Below are positions 1 to 9,920 of a DNA stretch of 64,000 nt, piece after piece (positions within the stretch are counted from its first letter, which is position 1; each line of letters starts with the position of its first letter). The notes below the pieces were generated by a model. It ran no database searches and had not been told where the DNA came from. It saw only the letters and a list, made by a program, of their open reading frames with translations. The DNA is from Eublepharis macularius (taxonomy: Eukaryota; Chordata; Lepidosauria; Squamata; Eublepharidae): positions 46,609,229 to 46,673,228 of the forward strand of contig NC_072791.1 of NCBI RefSeq assembly GCF_028583425.1, in the 5' to 3' direction. Position numbers and translations under genes: made by a program.

Positions 1-1700
1 ATCGTATCTGTCCTCTTAACATTGCAAAACTTAAGCACTGCCTTCCCTCATCCCCCTAACAGAGTTAACCTTTAAAGCAAGAGCAAGATAAAACTGATGC
101 TCTTCTGATTCTTGGTTCTGATTGGTTATGTTATCTGCAACAAAATACCAACAAAGTTACAAAATCCAAAGATACTTTGTTAGTGTTTTACTGAAGAATA
201 TGGTGTCCTATATAAGTCAAATCAAAATGCTGAGGAGAAGTTCGTTCATGCTGGTTTGGGGATCACTGAGGCTGACCAGAATCCAGAGTGCTTGCAGGAC
301 ACAATAAGCAACTGACATTCCTACTTTATAGCTAAGAAATTCGAAAAGAAGGACAGAGAGTTGCTCAAGATCACCAAATCCAATGCCAAAGAGGATTTGC
401 ATTCAGTTCGAGGTGTAGCTCTCTGTCCATGAAGGGAAACCCCCTGAATACTTCTTTTGCATATTCCTGGCTCATCATCCTGTGAATGATGTAGTCTCAA
501 CAACACTGACACAGGTAACTGGTGAGAAGTGAATATTTCAGAAAAGACCATAGGCTATGAAAATCTCTTCCTGTAGTTTATTAATTTTGTTCTTTGACCA
601 ACATCTAATCAGTACCTCAAGAAGTCTCTCTGTCTAGAAAGTTAACCTCTAGAAGGGAAGGAACAAGACAGCCCAGTGGGAATTCCACTTGCAACACAAT
701 GCCTTCTTCAGGGGATTTCAATTTGTGTAAATGAGTGTTTTTAATTTGTCCTACTATGCTTTATCTCTATTACCATCTCATTTGATGTTAAACCCAGTTT
801 TACCCTCCTCACTGAATTCCATTTGATACATTAGGAGTAATTCTCTTCCCAAGGGGTTAGACATTTTCTCTCAACATAAAAGTCGCTTATTTTGGATAAA
901 GAGACGATTAGATTTATCTTTAATATTTTAATGGCAGTTGGGATTATTGGGTAGGCAGCCCCGGTTTCGTTTGCTGGTGAGGGATTAGACTCTAATAAAC
1001 TCTTCAGATTGAGATTTTTCTCCCTGTTTTGCACAAAGTACTTGTATTTATGTTTTTTTTAAAAAAACCTACTTTTTTAAAGTCATAAATTCAATTTCCT
1101 AGTTCCTATTAGTATTAAATCAAGTTGATTACATCGTAGTGACTATTTGTACATATATCTTTTTAATTTTAACATGCACACCATAAAATCTTTAATGGTG
1201 CAATTGAAGATGCTTGCAACATTCCTGTTAAAACAGATGGAAATGGATCCACTGGCAGAAAGTTAGAGGCTACGGTGGAGGTACAGAAAAACCAGAAATA
1301 AATGATTTCTCAAACTGCTCACTCAATGATTTCTTAAACTGCTTACTTGTATTAGTTTTTCCCTGACATGATATCCATATAGGGAGGGGGACCTGCAATG
1401 TATAAATAACCACCCAAGTTTGTGTTCTCAGAACACCAAAGTCTGGAAAAGCATAAACAGCCCTCAGCTTTCTGTATTTTTAGGACTGAAAGCGGGAGAC
1501 AGAAAGGAAAAGGTGGCACACGTTTAATTTTTTTCTTTTACAATGTCATCCATGTCAAGGAAGTTTTGAATTTTTGAAGCCATTTACAAATCGGCAAAAT
1601 CTGAGATGAGTGTTTACAACCAGAGACAATAACGCCAGTATCCAACAATAGAGAGCGGGTGATTAGCTGTCTCTAGACTAAAGTATCCCAACGACATGCA
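1..1700. other. Unassigned non-coding sequence
   Basis: About 1.7 kb of AT-rich DNA. The longest frames are 61-76 codons, have no recognisable protein motif and lie on both strands, so they look like chance frames. I recognise no repeat family here. A purine/pyrimidine-biased stretch with poly-T lies near 1050-1075. Confidence 0.5.
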
Positions 1701-2165
1701 AGAATTTTGCCTGCGTCCTACCCGGTAGGTCAGCAAGAGTGTATTGCCGAGGGGGCTACGATTTCAGCGGGGCGGGGTTTAGTGGGGCGTGTGATAAGTG
1801 AGCGGGAGAAGGTTACTGTTCGCCTCAGACGTACGTTTGTGTGTGTGTGACTTTTCATCTCTAAGAGTTTTATACCAGTAAATGGAAATTGCACCGGTCC
1901 TTTCGCTGCATGCCAGGACAAATGCGTCGAGACTAGGGCGGGCTGTACAGACGGTCTCTTTCGGTGAATTGCCAGTGTTCTGAACTGTAGGGCGCAAGCA
2001 TAATGTGTTGTAGAGACATTTTCTTTCAAACGGCGCAATATGGCAACCCTAACGAGATTGCGGGGATCCTGTAGCCTAAAACGGGTAGAAGAGAAAGGCA
2101 AGTGCCCTGAGGTCATAACCCAACATGCCTTCACGGCCTCCCTCGGATTTTTTTTGTAAGGCTAA
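1700..2165. promoter_or_regulatory. CpG-rich patch, possible CpG-island promoter
   Basis: CpG dinucleotides are clearly denser here than in the AT-rich flanks, and G-rich runs resembling GC boxes occur near 1755-1790. This is the profile of a housekeeping-type promoter in a vertebrate genome. The direction of transcription is not fixed by the sequence. A short ATG-led frame on the plus strand (2040 onward) would fit a gene starting here. It could equally be an unmethylated regulatory element or part of an unrecognised CpG-rich repeat. Confidence 0.35.
2040..2099 (+). CDS. Possible 5' coding exon with GC-type splice donor (speculative)
   Basis: An ATG at 2040 has a favourable context (A at -3, G at +4) and opens a frame beginning MATLTRLRG. 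The frame is basic and lacks early acidic residues, as in mitochondrial presequences. Unspliced, it runs to a TAA near 2155 (about 39 codons). At about 2096-2102 the sequence AAAG|GCAAGT matches the consensus of the minor GC-AG class of 5' splice sites, so the exon could end there. I do not recognise the protein, and no partner exon is visible in this window. The CpG-rich surroundings are the main support. A chance frame is quite possible. Confidence 0.2.
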
Positions 2166-2199
2166 TCGGAAACTTGGTAATAGAATAAAATGTCAGTAA

Positions 2200-2395
2200 A
2201 GTAGAAATCAATAAATGCTAATGCTCGGGGACTTTCACTGCCAGGCCAGCACTCCCGCCCCCTCCCGCTTGCTCCTCTGCGCCCCCGCCTCGTCCTCCCT
2301 CTTCATCCTGCCCCTTTGATTTCAGTCTCTCCTCTAATCCCCACCTCATCAACTCTCGGGAAGGGTTCATCTGCAGCAGAAAATCCCTCATTCGG
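2200..2395. other. C/T-rich non-coding stretch
   Basis: Pyrimidine-rich on the plus strand, with repeated CCCGCC and CTCCTC runs. No open frame has recognisable content. It joins the CpG-rich patch to the candidate conserved element downstream. Confidence 0.35.
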
Positions 2396-2720
2396 GGCAA
2401 AATCAGCTTAATTTGCAGCAATTTGTAGCAGGTCTTTGCTGGGATTTGAGTCTCAAATTATCCTTGCGGGTGGGGACGGCAGGCCGTGCAATATGGGCCG
2501 CGATTTCCCTCGCCCTGCCCGGTTGCAGAGATTTATCTGGGGAGTAATTACAGCTGCTCCGCCATTCGGGTCCCTTCCTGGACTCCACCCGCCCCTAACC
2601 CGACGGCAGGGCCTGGCACAGGGTAGCAGCCAAACACGGAGCCGCTCGGATTAGCAGCATTAGCCGCAAATGCAAAGCAACAATTAATCATTTGCTGGAA
2701 AATAGAAATGATTGGGGACC
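2395..2720. promoter_or_regulatory. Candidate conserved non-coding element
   Basis: High-complexity, repeat-free sequence with several homeodomain-type AT cores (TTAATTTG near 2410, GTAATTAC near 2545, CAATTAATC near 2683) in otherwise GC-balanced DNA. This texture is typical of conserved vertebrate enhancers near developmental genes. Conservation itself cannot be tested here; the call rests on composition and motif density. Confidence 0.35.
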
Positions 2721-3370
2721 TCCTCGAGCTGGAGGAGAGCGGGGGTAGCGGGCAGAGAGAGGTAGGCTGGCTGGCCGTGCCGCTGGGAGCAGTGGAGCAG
2801 CGAGGAAAGGAACGCAAGCAAGCAAGCGAGCAGAAGAGATGGACCTCGTGGCCTCTGGGCTGGAACCTGGAAAAGAGAGCAGGACACTTTCTTCTAATAC
2901 TGCTAATTACAACCCAAGTGTTCCTCTGCTTGACAATTCACGGTGGGACCCCCCCTCCCCGCAGATTAGACACCCCAAGAAAACCTCCCACATCAGATGC
3001 CTACAGGGCAGGGAAGCCCTAGAACAGACCTTGAGCGGCCGGGAGCAAGGAAGCTTCATGGCTTGTTTAAGGGGAAAACGGTATCGTTTGAGATTGTGGT
3101 GTTTTACAATGGGGGACAGGCTACTGTAGTCTCCCTGTTGCTGCTGTGCCTGTTAAATACACTTCAGAGGCGACAGGGCTTCTGCACACCGCTTTCCCCA
3201 GTAGCGTTTTTTCAAGTTCAGCGATTTAACAGCATTGTCTGGACGTACCGTTATACTAAAATATACATCGGGTTATCCACGTTCCTAGTTTTCATGTTTT
3301 TAAAAAGCAAGTCTCTAGCTCATTTTGTTGCAGAGATGTGCTTTTTCCATTTAGATCTGCAAGGAAAGGG
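2720..3370. other. Unassigned sequence, overlapping chance frames
   Basis: Overlapping plus-strand frames of 96-141 codons lie between 2708 and 3422, helped by moderate GC content. Their translations are low in recognisable motifs and shift frame freely, and the last one runs into the hAT element that begins at 3378. I see no domain, signal peptide or splice pattern that supports coding. Confidence 0.4.
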
Positions 3371-3377
3371 GCTAGAG

Positions 3378-3772
3378 AAGTGTTTCCCAACCTTTCCCAC
3401 CACCCTACAGTTGAATCCCTAACTTAAATTTTTCAAATCTTGAGGAACCTCTACCTATGAAAATGTTTACATGCCAGAAAAAGTTGATGGCAGGTTTGTG
3501 GGTGGGTGTGACAGCTTACAAGAACAAAAGTGAAGCATCTTTTTTCTTTTTTGTGCTATCTAAACATCAAAATAAAGTTCACATCCAAGTCAATATAAGG
3601 TTTACTTTCAGTGTGATACTTATTTTTGCACAAATGTTGAATTCTTGGCCAAATTTGGATATTTGGAATTTTTTGCAGTATTTCAAAAATTTGCTTCACA
3701 GTTTCTTGCTGAACCTCCAACAATGTCCTGCAGAACCCGAAGGCTCCACAGAACACTGGTTGGGAAACTCTG
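3378..3772. mobile_element. Non-autonomous hAT DNA transposon (395 bp)
   Basis: The ends are inverted: GTTTCCCAACC near the left end and GGTTGGGAAAC near the right, the terminal motif known from Charlie-like hAT elements (CAGTGTTTCCCAACC type). The element is flanked on both sides by the identical 8-bp sequence GGCTAGAG (3370-3377 and 3773-3780). An 8-bp target duplication with a CTAGA core is the hAT signature. No transposase frame is present, so the copy is a deletion derivative. The left terminus reads AAGTG where CAGTG is expected. Confidence 0.8.
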
Positions 3773-3798
3773 GGCTAGAGACTTAGAACTTATCTTTT

Positions 3799-4160
3799 AA
3801 AATTAGAGCTGGGAATTCAGAGAACCTGGTGCATGTTTTGGTATAATAGTATATCAATATACTGCTATTGAATCACCAATTAAAAGAAAAAGAAAAAACT
3901 CTCTGCAGTTTGGAGAGGAAATTGTTACCAAGGGGAAATTCAGTGGAGCCAGGAAAATCCAAACTTTCTCGCCCATACAGCAGCCCCCCAGGCTTTGTGG
4001 CAGTCTCCCCCAAAATCTCTCTCAAACCTGCTTTGCTCCAGTTGGAGAAAACCATGGGAAACCCTGGGTGATGCACAAATGCACCAGGATGCTGTGAGGA
4101 AGCAGAGGGAAAAAACTCAATTCCCAGCAGCATTGAACTCAAGGCAAATAACTCATGCCA
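3799..4160. repeat. Dispersed or locally duplicated repeat, copy A
   Basis: Begins with AGAGCTGGGAATTCAGAGAA and shares blocks in the same order with a second copy at about 4767-5045: the start motif, a block around GTTGGAGAAAACCATGG, then CACAAATGCACCA, then the ATTGAACTCAAGGCAAATAA-type block. The copies are diverged, with different indels. The family is unknown to me. It may be an old non-autonomous element or a local duplication about 970 bp apart. Confidence 0.55.
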
Positions 4161-4765
4161 TAAATCAATGGGTTCACTGCCAATCTGTAATCTAGAAATA
4201 TCCACCCTCATTTCACTCAATTACTTTAAAATTAATTTCTGAGTATTTTTAACATGATCATGATGCTTAAGGTTTAACCACATAAACTTGCAACAGTCCC
4301 TATTGACCAATTTTCTCGTTTATGGCCTTTTTTTCACAAGTGATTTTTGCTGCTTTTTTTCTGCTGCAGAAGCACAGGCAGAAAATTTGGAAGAGAACCC
4401 TTGAAACGCCACATTGAAATCTGAAGGGGGAGCTACGTGTCTGGAATTCAGAAGCAAATCCAAAGCTGTATGGGGCCAAAAGTGGCAAAAATTGCCTTTA
4501 AAAAATTGTGCTCCTCCTTTTGCCATTTAAGCTGTTTTGTTCATGTTTATGTGGCAGGTTTCTCTTTGAGCAGCAGCCATTCTCACCATAGGGCATGATT
4601 TTTTTAATCAGCATTTGAATACTGTTAAATCATTTTGTGAACTGGGTTCCCTGAATTCTCAGATACCATTTTTTTAAAGGAACTTTATTGTCCTTTTTAT
4701 TGCAGAGATATATGAGAAAGGCATATCTTTGCACCAACAGGAGCTAGAGAGTTCATTTTCAAAAA
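4160..4765. other. Unassigned sequence between two repeat copies
   Basis: AT-rich and without a convincing frame. Several T-runs and the hexamer TGCTGCTT-like stretch near 4350 are the only notable texture. It may belong to the same duplicated unit as the repeats on either side, but I cannot align it. Confidence 0.35.
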
Positions 4766-4766
4766 A

Positions 4767-5045
4767 TTAAAGCTGGGAATTCAGAGAACCTGATAGTCAA
4801 ATTGTTATAATTTTCTAACAATATTTTCTGATTAAAAAATACCTTCCCCCTCACCCCCATGTAAGGGGAAACGGCTGTCATGAGTAGGAGCAGGAACATC
4901 TGAGATTTCCCGCCCACAATCCAGGTTTGGGAAAGATTGGAGAAAAGCTGGTGAAAGCCCAGGAGGTACACAAATGCACCACAGGAAACCCCCCACTTCC
5001 CAACAGCACTAAACTCAAGACAAATAACCCATCTGGAAAAGGTCA
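4767..5045. repeat. Dispersed or locally duplicated repeat, copy B
   Basis: Starts with AAAGCTGGGAATTCAGAGAA, nearly identical to the start of copy A at 3799. It carries the same ordered internal blocks, including ACACAAATGCACCACAGG and CACTAAACTCAAGACAAATA. The middle differs by insertions and deletions. A common origin with copy A is directly visible; the family identity is not. Confidence 0.55.
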
Positions 5046-6100
5046 TTTTGGTAATATGAGTTGTTGCAGTTCTTATTCTTCATGATTCAAAGCTCTGAAT
5101 TGAACACAACATTAGGAACTGGAAACCAACTTGAATCACCTACTCTGATTCTCAAAAGTTTATGCTGGAATAATATCTTTTGGTGTCTAAAGTGCCCGTA
5201 AACTGTTTTATTTTGCTGCTATAGACTACTCATCAGGAATTCTCAAAAAATTAAGTATGTGGGTGAGTGGGAGGGTTAGCACATTTTGTTTCTTTGGCAT
5301 ATGCTGTAAATGCATGCACAGAACCACGAAGGCACCATAAAGAGTGCCTTTCATGTAACCACTGAAGAATATCTTGAATTGTTGATCATTTTTTCTAGTA
5401 TGACATTAACTAAAAAAAAAACACTTCCACATCATTTAAATCAGTGTGACTGTTGCAGGATGAAGGATACTCAGGAAGTGATCCTTGGTATGTTAGAATA
5501 AGAGTGTTTTAAGCATATCCCTCTAAATGTTGAAGAGTGTACAGCAAGCCCATCTAGAAGTCCAGGAAGGCAACAAAGCAAGTTTCAGCATATGAGCCTC
5601 AATTACATCACTCGAGTTGGTATGTGCCATAAATATGCCTCTGAAACTTTGCCACAAGGGCAAGGGTGGTTTTTTTTTTACACTATTGTATCTAGTATGC
5701 TGTAAATACAGTTTAGCCATTCACTGCACTTGATTTTCAGAAAGCAGGAACACCGAGTACTATCATTTGTGTGTATTTTAAAGTCCTGGGCTTTGTTGTC
5801 TCACAGTATCTTCAAAATATGTCCCAATACAACATATCAGCACCACCTAGCTAGAAAGATACACTCAAGCATCCGTGATTAATTATAAAATTTTACTTCC
5901 ATTCCATGGAAAGCATCTTATTGGTACCTACCCATACTTTTTTCTTGCTGTTTAGCAGCAAATAGCAGTGATGTAATTGGAGACTGAGTTGCAACATTCC
6001 ATCATCTCAGCCTCTATAATCTGAGGATTTCAATACCAACAGCAAAAATTCGGGGTTCACGGCCTACCACTAACCTTGAGCAAATTGATTGTTTGTTTTC
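5046..6100. other. Unassigned non-coding sequence
   Basis: No recognisable gene or repeat. Frames are short (up to 65 codons) and unremarkable. There are poly-A and poly-T runs near 5410 and 5670. Confidence 0.45.
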
Positions 6101-6325
6101 TTTTATAATCCACCTTTCTTATTGGGACTGATGGCAGATTACAAATATGAGAACTATTCAGTCAACCAATAAACCAGTTACATACATGAATGATATTTTA
6201 AACTAATAGCAAAAGTTCCTACTAAAACAAAGCTATTCAGTTGATCAGCAAGCAGATTACAAAATATGATAACATTTGATTCTGATGGCCAAAATTCCTA
6301 GTAAAACAACATAATGCAGGGAGAC
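6100..6325 (-). repeat. LINE 3'-tail-like repeat with internal duplication
   Basis: The segment ATAATCCACCTTTCTTATTG followed by GCAGATTACAAATATGA resembles the antisense of CR1/L2-type 3' tails. Similar text occurs at 23640-23780 and 24320-24450. A block is present twice in tandem: GCAGATTACAAA...AAAGTTCCTACTAAAACAA (about 6132-6230) and GCAGATTACAAA...AATTCCTAGTAAAACAA (about 6252-6310). The family assignment is tentative. Confidence 0.4.
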
Positions 6326-6599
6326 TGGTACTGAAGAACTGAAAGGAAAAAAACACATTATCCCCTAAAGTAGAGGTCACCTTCCAAGCTGATCCATTAT
6401 ATCACAGCTCACAGCTCTGTACCTCTACAAGAATGTCCTCCTGTTTGTTGCACTGTTTGTTGCTGTAAGTATATCCAACTGGATAGTTTCTGTTGTTTAA
6501 TAGTCTTGGAATTATCTATGCTCTTTTAGCATTTCTTCAACTGATGAAGGTTAAAGGAGAAAGTGCTAAAGCAGGATTTCAGCTGAACCATCAAGAAGA

Positions 6600-7000
6600 C
6601 AAAAGTAATGACTACTGAGGAATTACACAATTTTAAATGTGACAATGAGGACACTGAAATTGTTTTCTATTCCTTGGCTCAATCATCAACCAAAAGGGAG
6701 ACTGCAATGAAGAAATCAGAAGAAGATTGAGACTTGGAAGAGCAGCTGTGAGGGAGCTAGATAAGATCCTTAAAGATAGAGATGTCTCTCTGGGAACCAA
6801 GATCAAGATAATCCAAACTATGGTATTCCCCGTTGCCATGTATGGACGTGAAAGTTGGACCAGGAAGAAATTTTATTCATTTGAAATGTGGTGCTGGAGG
6901 AGAGTTTTGCAGATACCATGGACAGCCAAAAAGACAAATAAGTGGGTACTAGATCAAATCAAGCCTGAATTCTCATTAGAAGCTAAAATGACAAGACTAT
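6600..7000 (+). mobile_element. Bov-B/RTE LINE, 3' reverse-transcriptase fragment (left part)
   Basis: A plus-strand frame open from about 6670 to 7000 encodes the C-terminal part of an RTE-clade (Bov-B) polyprotein, downstream of the catalytic RT motifs. Recognisable landmarks in order are QKGDCNEEIRRRL, LGRAAVRELDKILKDRDVSL, the MVFPVAMYGRESW block, and FEMWCWRRVLQIPWTAKKTN. These match the known Bov-B pattern MVFPV-MYGCESW / FELWCWRRLLRVPWTA. The frame breaks at 7000, where a palindromic element is inserted, and resumes at 7550. The N-terminal endonuclease and RT core are absent, so the copy is 5'-truncated and dead. Bov-B is widespread in squamates and ruminants through horizontal transfer. 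Confidence 0.85.
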
Positions 7001-7546
7001 GAGCCAAAACACACGTTAAGAAATACCTAGGTTCAGCACGTGTTCTCTTACCTCAAGGTTTGCCGGGATCTGTAGGCATCCTGGAAGCTTAAAGTTTAGC
7101 ATTTACAGAGCAGCAGGGAGGGAAATACAGGCACCTGTATTTCCCTTCCCCTTCCTGCTGCTCTGTAAATGCTAAACTTTAAGCTTCCAGGACGCCTACA
7201 GATCCAAGCAAACCTTGAGGTAAGAGAACAAGTTTAGCATTTACAGAGCAGCAGGGAGGGAAATACAGGCGCCTGTATTTCCCTTCCCCTTTCTGCTGCT
7301 CTGTAAAAGCTAAACTTGTTCTCTTACCTCAAGGTTTGCCGGGATCTGTAGGCATCCTGGAAGCTTAAAGTTTAGCATTTACAGAGCAGCAGGAAGGGGA
7401 AGGGAAATACAGGCGCCTGTATTTCCCTCCCTGCTGCTCTGTAAATGCTAAACTTTAAGGTTCCAGGACGCCTACAGATCCCGGCAAACCTTGAGGTAAG
7501 AGAACACGTGCTGAACCTAGGTATTTCTTAACGTGTGTTTTGGCTC
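7001..7546. mobile_element. Triple-palindrome foldback element, PIF/Harbinger-like (546 bp)
   Basis: Perfectly inverted ends GAGCCAAAACACACGTTAAG and its complement bound a 546-bp insertion in the Bov-B frame. The outer arms (about 7001-7060 and 7487-7546) pair with each other. Inside are three palindromes with centres near 7132, 7270 and 7414, all built round AAATACAGGCGCCTGTATTT and flanked by the same CAGCAGGGAGGG / TTTACAGAGCAG arms, with a shared ACCTCAAGGTTTGC block between them. Single-stranded it would fold as a three-leaf clover. The flanks read TAT|GAGCC and GGCTC|TAA. The interrupted Bov-B reading frame implies an original C-TAA-G site, so the target duplication is 3 bp of TNA type. 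No protein is encoded. Confidence 0.8.
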
Positions 7547-7549
7547 TAA

Positions 7550-7890
7550 GGCTATTGTACTTTGGTCACATCATGAGAAGACAAGATTCTCTGGAAAAGT
7601 CAATAATGCCAGGAAAAGTCAAAGGCAGTAGGAAAAGAGGAAGACCTAAAATGAGATGCCTTGACTCAATAAAGGAAGCCACGTCCTCCAGTTTGCAAGA
7701 TCTGAGCAAGGCTGTTAATGATAGGATGTTTTGGAGGTCTTTCATTCATAGGGTCACCATAGGTCAGAGGCAAATTGACGGCACAAGTATCGCCGTTTTT
7801 AAAAAATGGAGAGCCTCACTTGGGCACACAAAGATGGTAGGCACACAGTTTCCTTGTTCTCATTGTCCTAGGTATAATACTCAACTGTAA
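7550..7890 (+). mobile_element. Bov-B/RTE LINE, 3' fragment (right part)
   Basis: Continuation of the Bov-B frame after the palindromic insertion: RLLYFGHIMRRQDSLEKS, then a GKVKGSRKRGRPKMRCLDSI block and a terminal MFWRSFIHRVTIGQRQ stretch. These correspond to the known Bov-B C-terminus (LQYFGHLMRR-DSLEK, GRRRRGRQRMRWLDGI, REAWRAAIHGVAKSR). Removing 7001-7546 plus one 3-bp target copy rejoins MTRL to RLLYF with the residue spacing expected of Bov-B. The end of the element near 7850-7890 is not precisely defined. Confidence 0.85.
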
Positions 7891-8360
7891 AATAAAAAGC
7901 AGCCATAAATGTAATCAGCTCATTTAATAAATTAATTTTTAGTGTTTAGCTCAACCACTAGAGCATTAGCAATCTCCTCCAGCATTATATTCTTTGCAAG
8001 TTTGAGAAGTTGACTTCTGAACATATTGGATCACAAAAATGAATTTTTTATGTTATCTCACAGATGAATATTTCATGTGCAGAAGTAGCACCAAACTGCT
8101 CTTACAGAAGTAGCACCAAATTGGGACTTTGGAGCTACAATGTGGCATGAACAAATCTTTGGAATTCTACTTACTCTTTTCCTGTAAGAAACGATGTCAC
8201 TGCGTTAGAGACCAAGATTATACTGGACATCTGGGGAAAGACAAAGTAGAATGGTTATTATTCAATAATTTTTTCCAGTAATTTGTACATATATCTATAG
8301 GATGGAAGAAATTGTACCACATGAGACTATATAGTTTGCTGAAGTATTTCAATAATAGGT
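7891..8360. other. Unassigned non-coding sequence
   Basis: AT-rich with no recognised repeat. A short tandem echo (AGAAGTAGCACCAAA) occurs twice at about 8080-8118. Confidence 0.45.

Positions 8361-8363
<3 letters not shown>

Positions 8364-8447
<84 letters not shown>
8364..8447. repeat. (CT)n(CA)n compound microsatellite
   Basis: An uninterrupted CT run (about 8364-8417) passes directly into a CA run (8418-8447). The adjoining plus-strand frame encoding Leu-Ser and His-Thr repeats is an artefact of this microsatellite. Confidence 0.97.
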
Positions 8448-8448
<1 letters not shown>

Positions 8449-8629
8449 AAGGTTATCAAGAAGAGTTAATAGCATATGTCCCTGCCCAGAACTCCTTAGT
8501 ACCCTAGGTAGGAGCACAAAACTTATAAACCTAAAGCTACTGCAACTCCCAGCTAAAAGGTATCTGAATCCCCCAGTAGCTAAAACAACAGCAGCCTATG
8601 TATTTTTGACTGGGAAATACAAGGGTCAC

Positions 8630-9480
8630 AGACAGAAGGGAGAACAAGATTCAGGTCCAGTAGCACCTGAAAGACCAACTAGATTTCCATGGTAAGAGCT
8701 TTGAAGAGTCAAAGCTCCCTTCATCAGATATGTGGGGAGTGGAAAAAGGTAGGAGTCTTTAAAATCCAGGCAGAGGGAGGGAGGGATATTGCAAATTAGA
8801 GTGTCAGGAGGAAGCTAGCTATAATACATGATGCAATTAGCTTGATAGAGCATATGTGCAAAGTGCAGCAAATTATCATCTATAATGCAAGAAAAATCTT
8901 ATGTCCTGTTTCATCTCTGAAGGGTCCATCATTTCGAATTTGCAAATAAACTCAATTTCAGCAATCTCATGTTGTAATTTTCCTTTGAAGTTTCTCTGCT
9001 TGAGAACTGCTACTCTTAGGTTAGCAATTGAATGTTCTGGCAGATTGAAATGTTTTCCCACTGGTTTTTGAATGTTGTGATTTTTTTATATCAGATTTAT
9101 GTCCATTCATTCTTTTGCAAAGGAACTGACCTGTTCATCCAATATAAAGAGCTGAAGGGCATTGCTGACACTTGATGGCATATATAATGTTGGATAAAGA
9201 ACAAGTGAATGAGCCTGAGATGGTATAAGTGGTGCTGTTATGTCCAGTGATTGTATTGTTGGAGAGAATATCAGGGAAGAGTTGGTATCTTGGTTTATTG
9301 CAAGCCCTGATTCCAGAGTTTGTGTCCATGCTGGGAAGTGTATTTTTGTGAGCAAGGAACTGTTTAAGGTTCCAGGGACTATTTGTGGGCAAGAGAAGGT
9401 TTGCCTTCCCAATGCCTATGAGAGAGGAGTGTCATTGTCCAGCACAGCTTGTTAATAATGAACTAGTTTGAGCTGAGAAC
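8630..9480 (-). mobile_element. Penelope-like element (PLE) 3' fragment with GIY-YIG remnant
   Basis: On the minus strand, pieces of a PLE polyprotein are readable across frameshifts. The GIY-YIG endonuclease start IIYAIKCQQCPSALYIG lies at about 9135-9190 and carries the CxxC pair seen in some PLE lineages. Further fragments include KRMNGHKSDI and EMMDPSEMKQDIRFF. The 3' tail at 8650-8760 holds the PLE-typical palindromic end, including a degenerate hammerhead-ribozyme core at 8691-8727. A shorter copy of the same family, same strand, lies at 15105-15475. The element is 5'-truncated and frameshifted. Confidence 0.7.
8691..8727 (-). ncRNA. Degenerate hammerhead ribozyme in PLE tail
   Basis: The minus strand reads CTGATGA (8721-8727), then a potential stem II (GGGAG... 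with ...CTCTT), then CAAAGCTC where GAAAGCTC is expected. The invariant G12 position is changed and stem II is imperfect, so this copy should be inactive. Hammerheads in PLE terminal repeats are known (Cervera and De la Peña). The layout matches the better-preserved copy at 48310. Confidence 0.5.
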
Positions 9481-9855
9481 TGTTATGTGACTACCAGTGT
9501 TGTTCTATTGTTCCATTTTGGCTTATCTTGTAACATGTCATACCTTGGTACCATTCTGACTTTGCTGATCTGTTATTACTACACCTGGTGAGTATTGTAA
9601 TCACAACAGTCATCCAGATCTGTATCAATGGTTAGGAAGCTTCCTGTTCAGTGAAGCCCTAATGACAGGCCTCCTTGGGTCTGAGTCCCACCAGAATTAC
9701 AATATCTACACATAAATCTTTTGCAATATTGCACACAAAATGTCTGCAGTGGTATAGTCCACTTTGCTGGCAGCACCCCTTCAGGTCCTTTCCCAGCACT
9801 TGTTACCCCAGATCCTTTTACATGGACATGCCAGTCACTGAACCTGGAAGCTTAT
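9480..9855. other. Unassigned, possibly a further part of the PLE
   Basis: No clear frame. It follows the GIY-YIG remnant upstream on the minus strand and could be eroded PLE sequence, but I cannot read RT motifs in it. Confidence 0.3.

Positions 9856-9920
<65 letters not shown>
9856..9920. repeat. (AAC)n microsatellite, SINE tail
   Basis: About 21 uninterrupted AAC units. It lies at the 3' end of a minus-strand CORE-SINE (9921-10110). The same SINE subfamily ends in GTTGTTGTT at 48140-48168, so this array probably grew from the SINE tail. Confidence 0.95.

Noticed and set aside
1730-2134. 134-codon minus-strand open frame in the CpG-rich patch
   Set aside because: Long only because the patch is GC-rich and poor in stops. 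The translation has no motif and competes with other frames.
2997-3422. 141-codon plus-strand open frame
   Set aside because: No domain, shifting overlap with other frames, and its 3' end lies inside the hAT element at 3378. A chance frame.
6543-6575. Hammerhead core CTGATGA...GAGAAAGTGC
   Set aside because: No complementary stem II or stem I; a chance occurrence of CTGATGA.
7001-7546. hAT classification of the foldback from an 8-bp near-duplication (AAGACTAT/AAGGCTAT)
   Set aside because: Rebuilding the Bov-B frame gives MTRL-RLLYF with the expected spacing only if a short CTAAG site was used. The 8-bp similarity is a coincidence of the repeated codons.
8312-8695. 127-codon frame with Leu-Ser and His-Thr repeats
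   Set aside because: It is the translation of the (CT)n(CA)n microsatellite plus flank.
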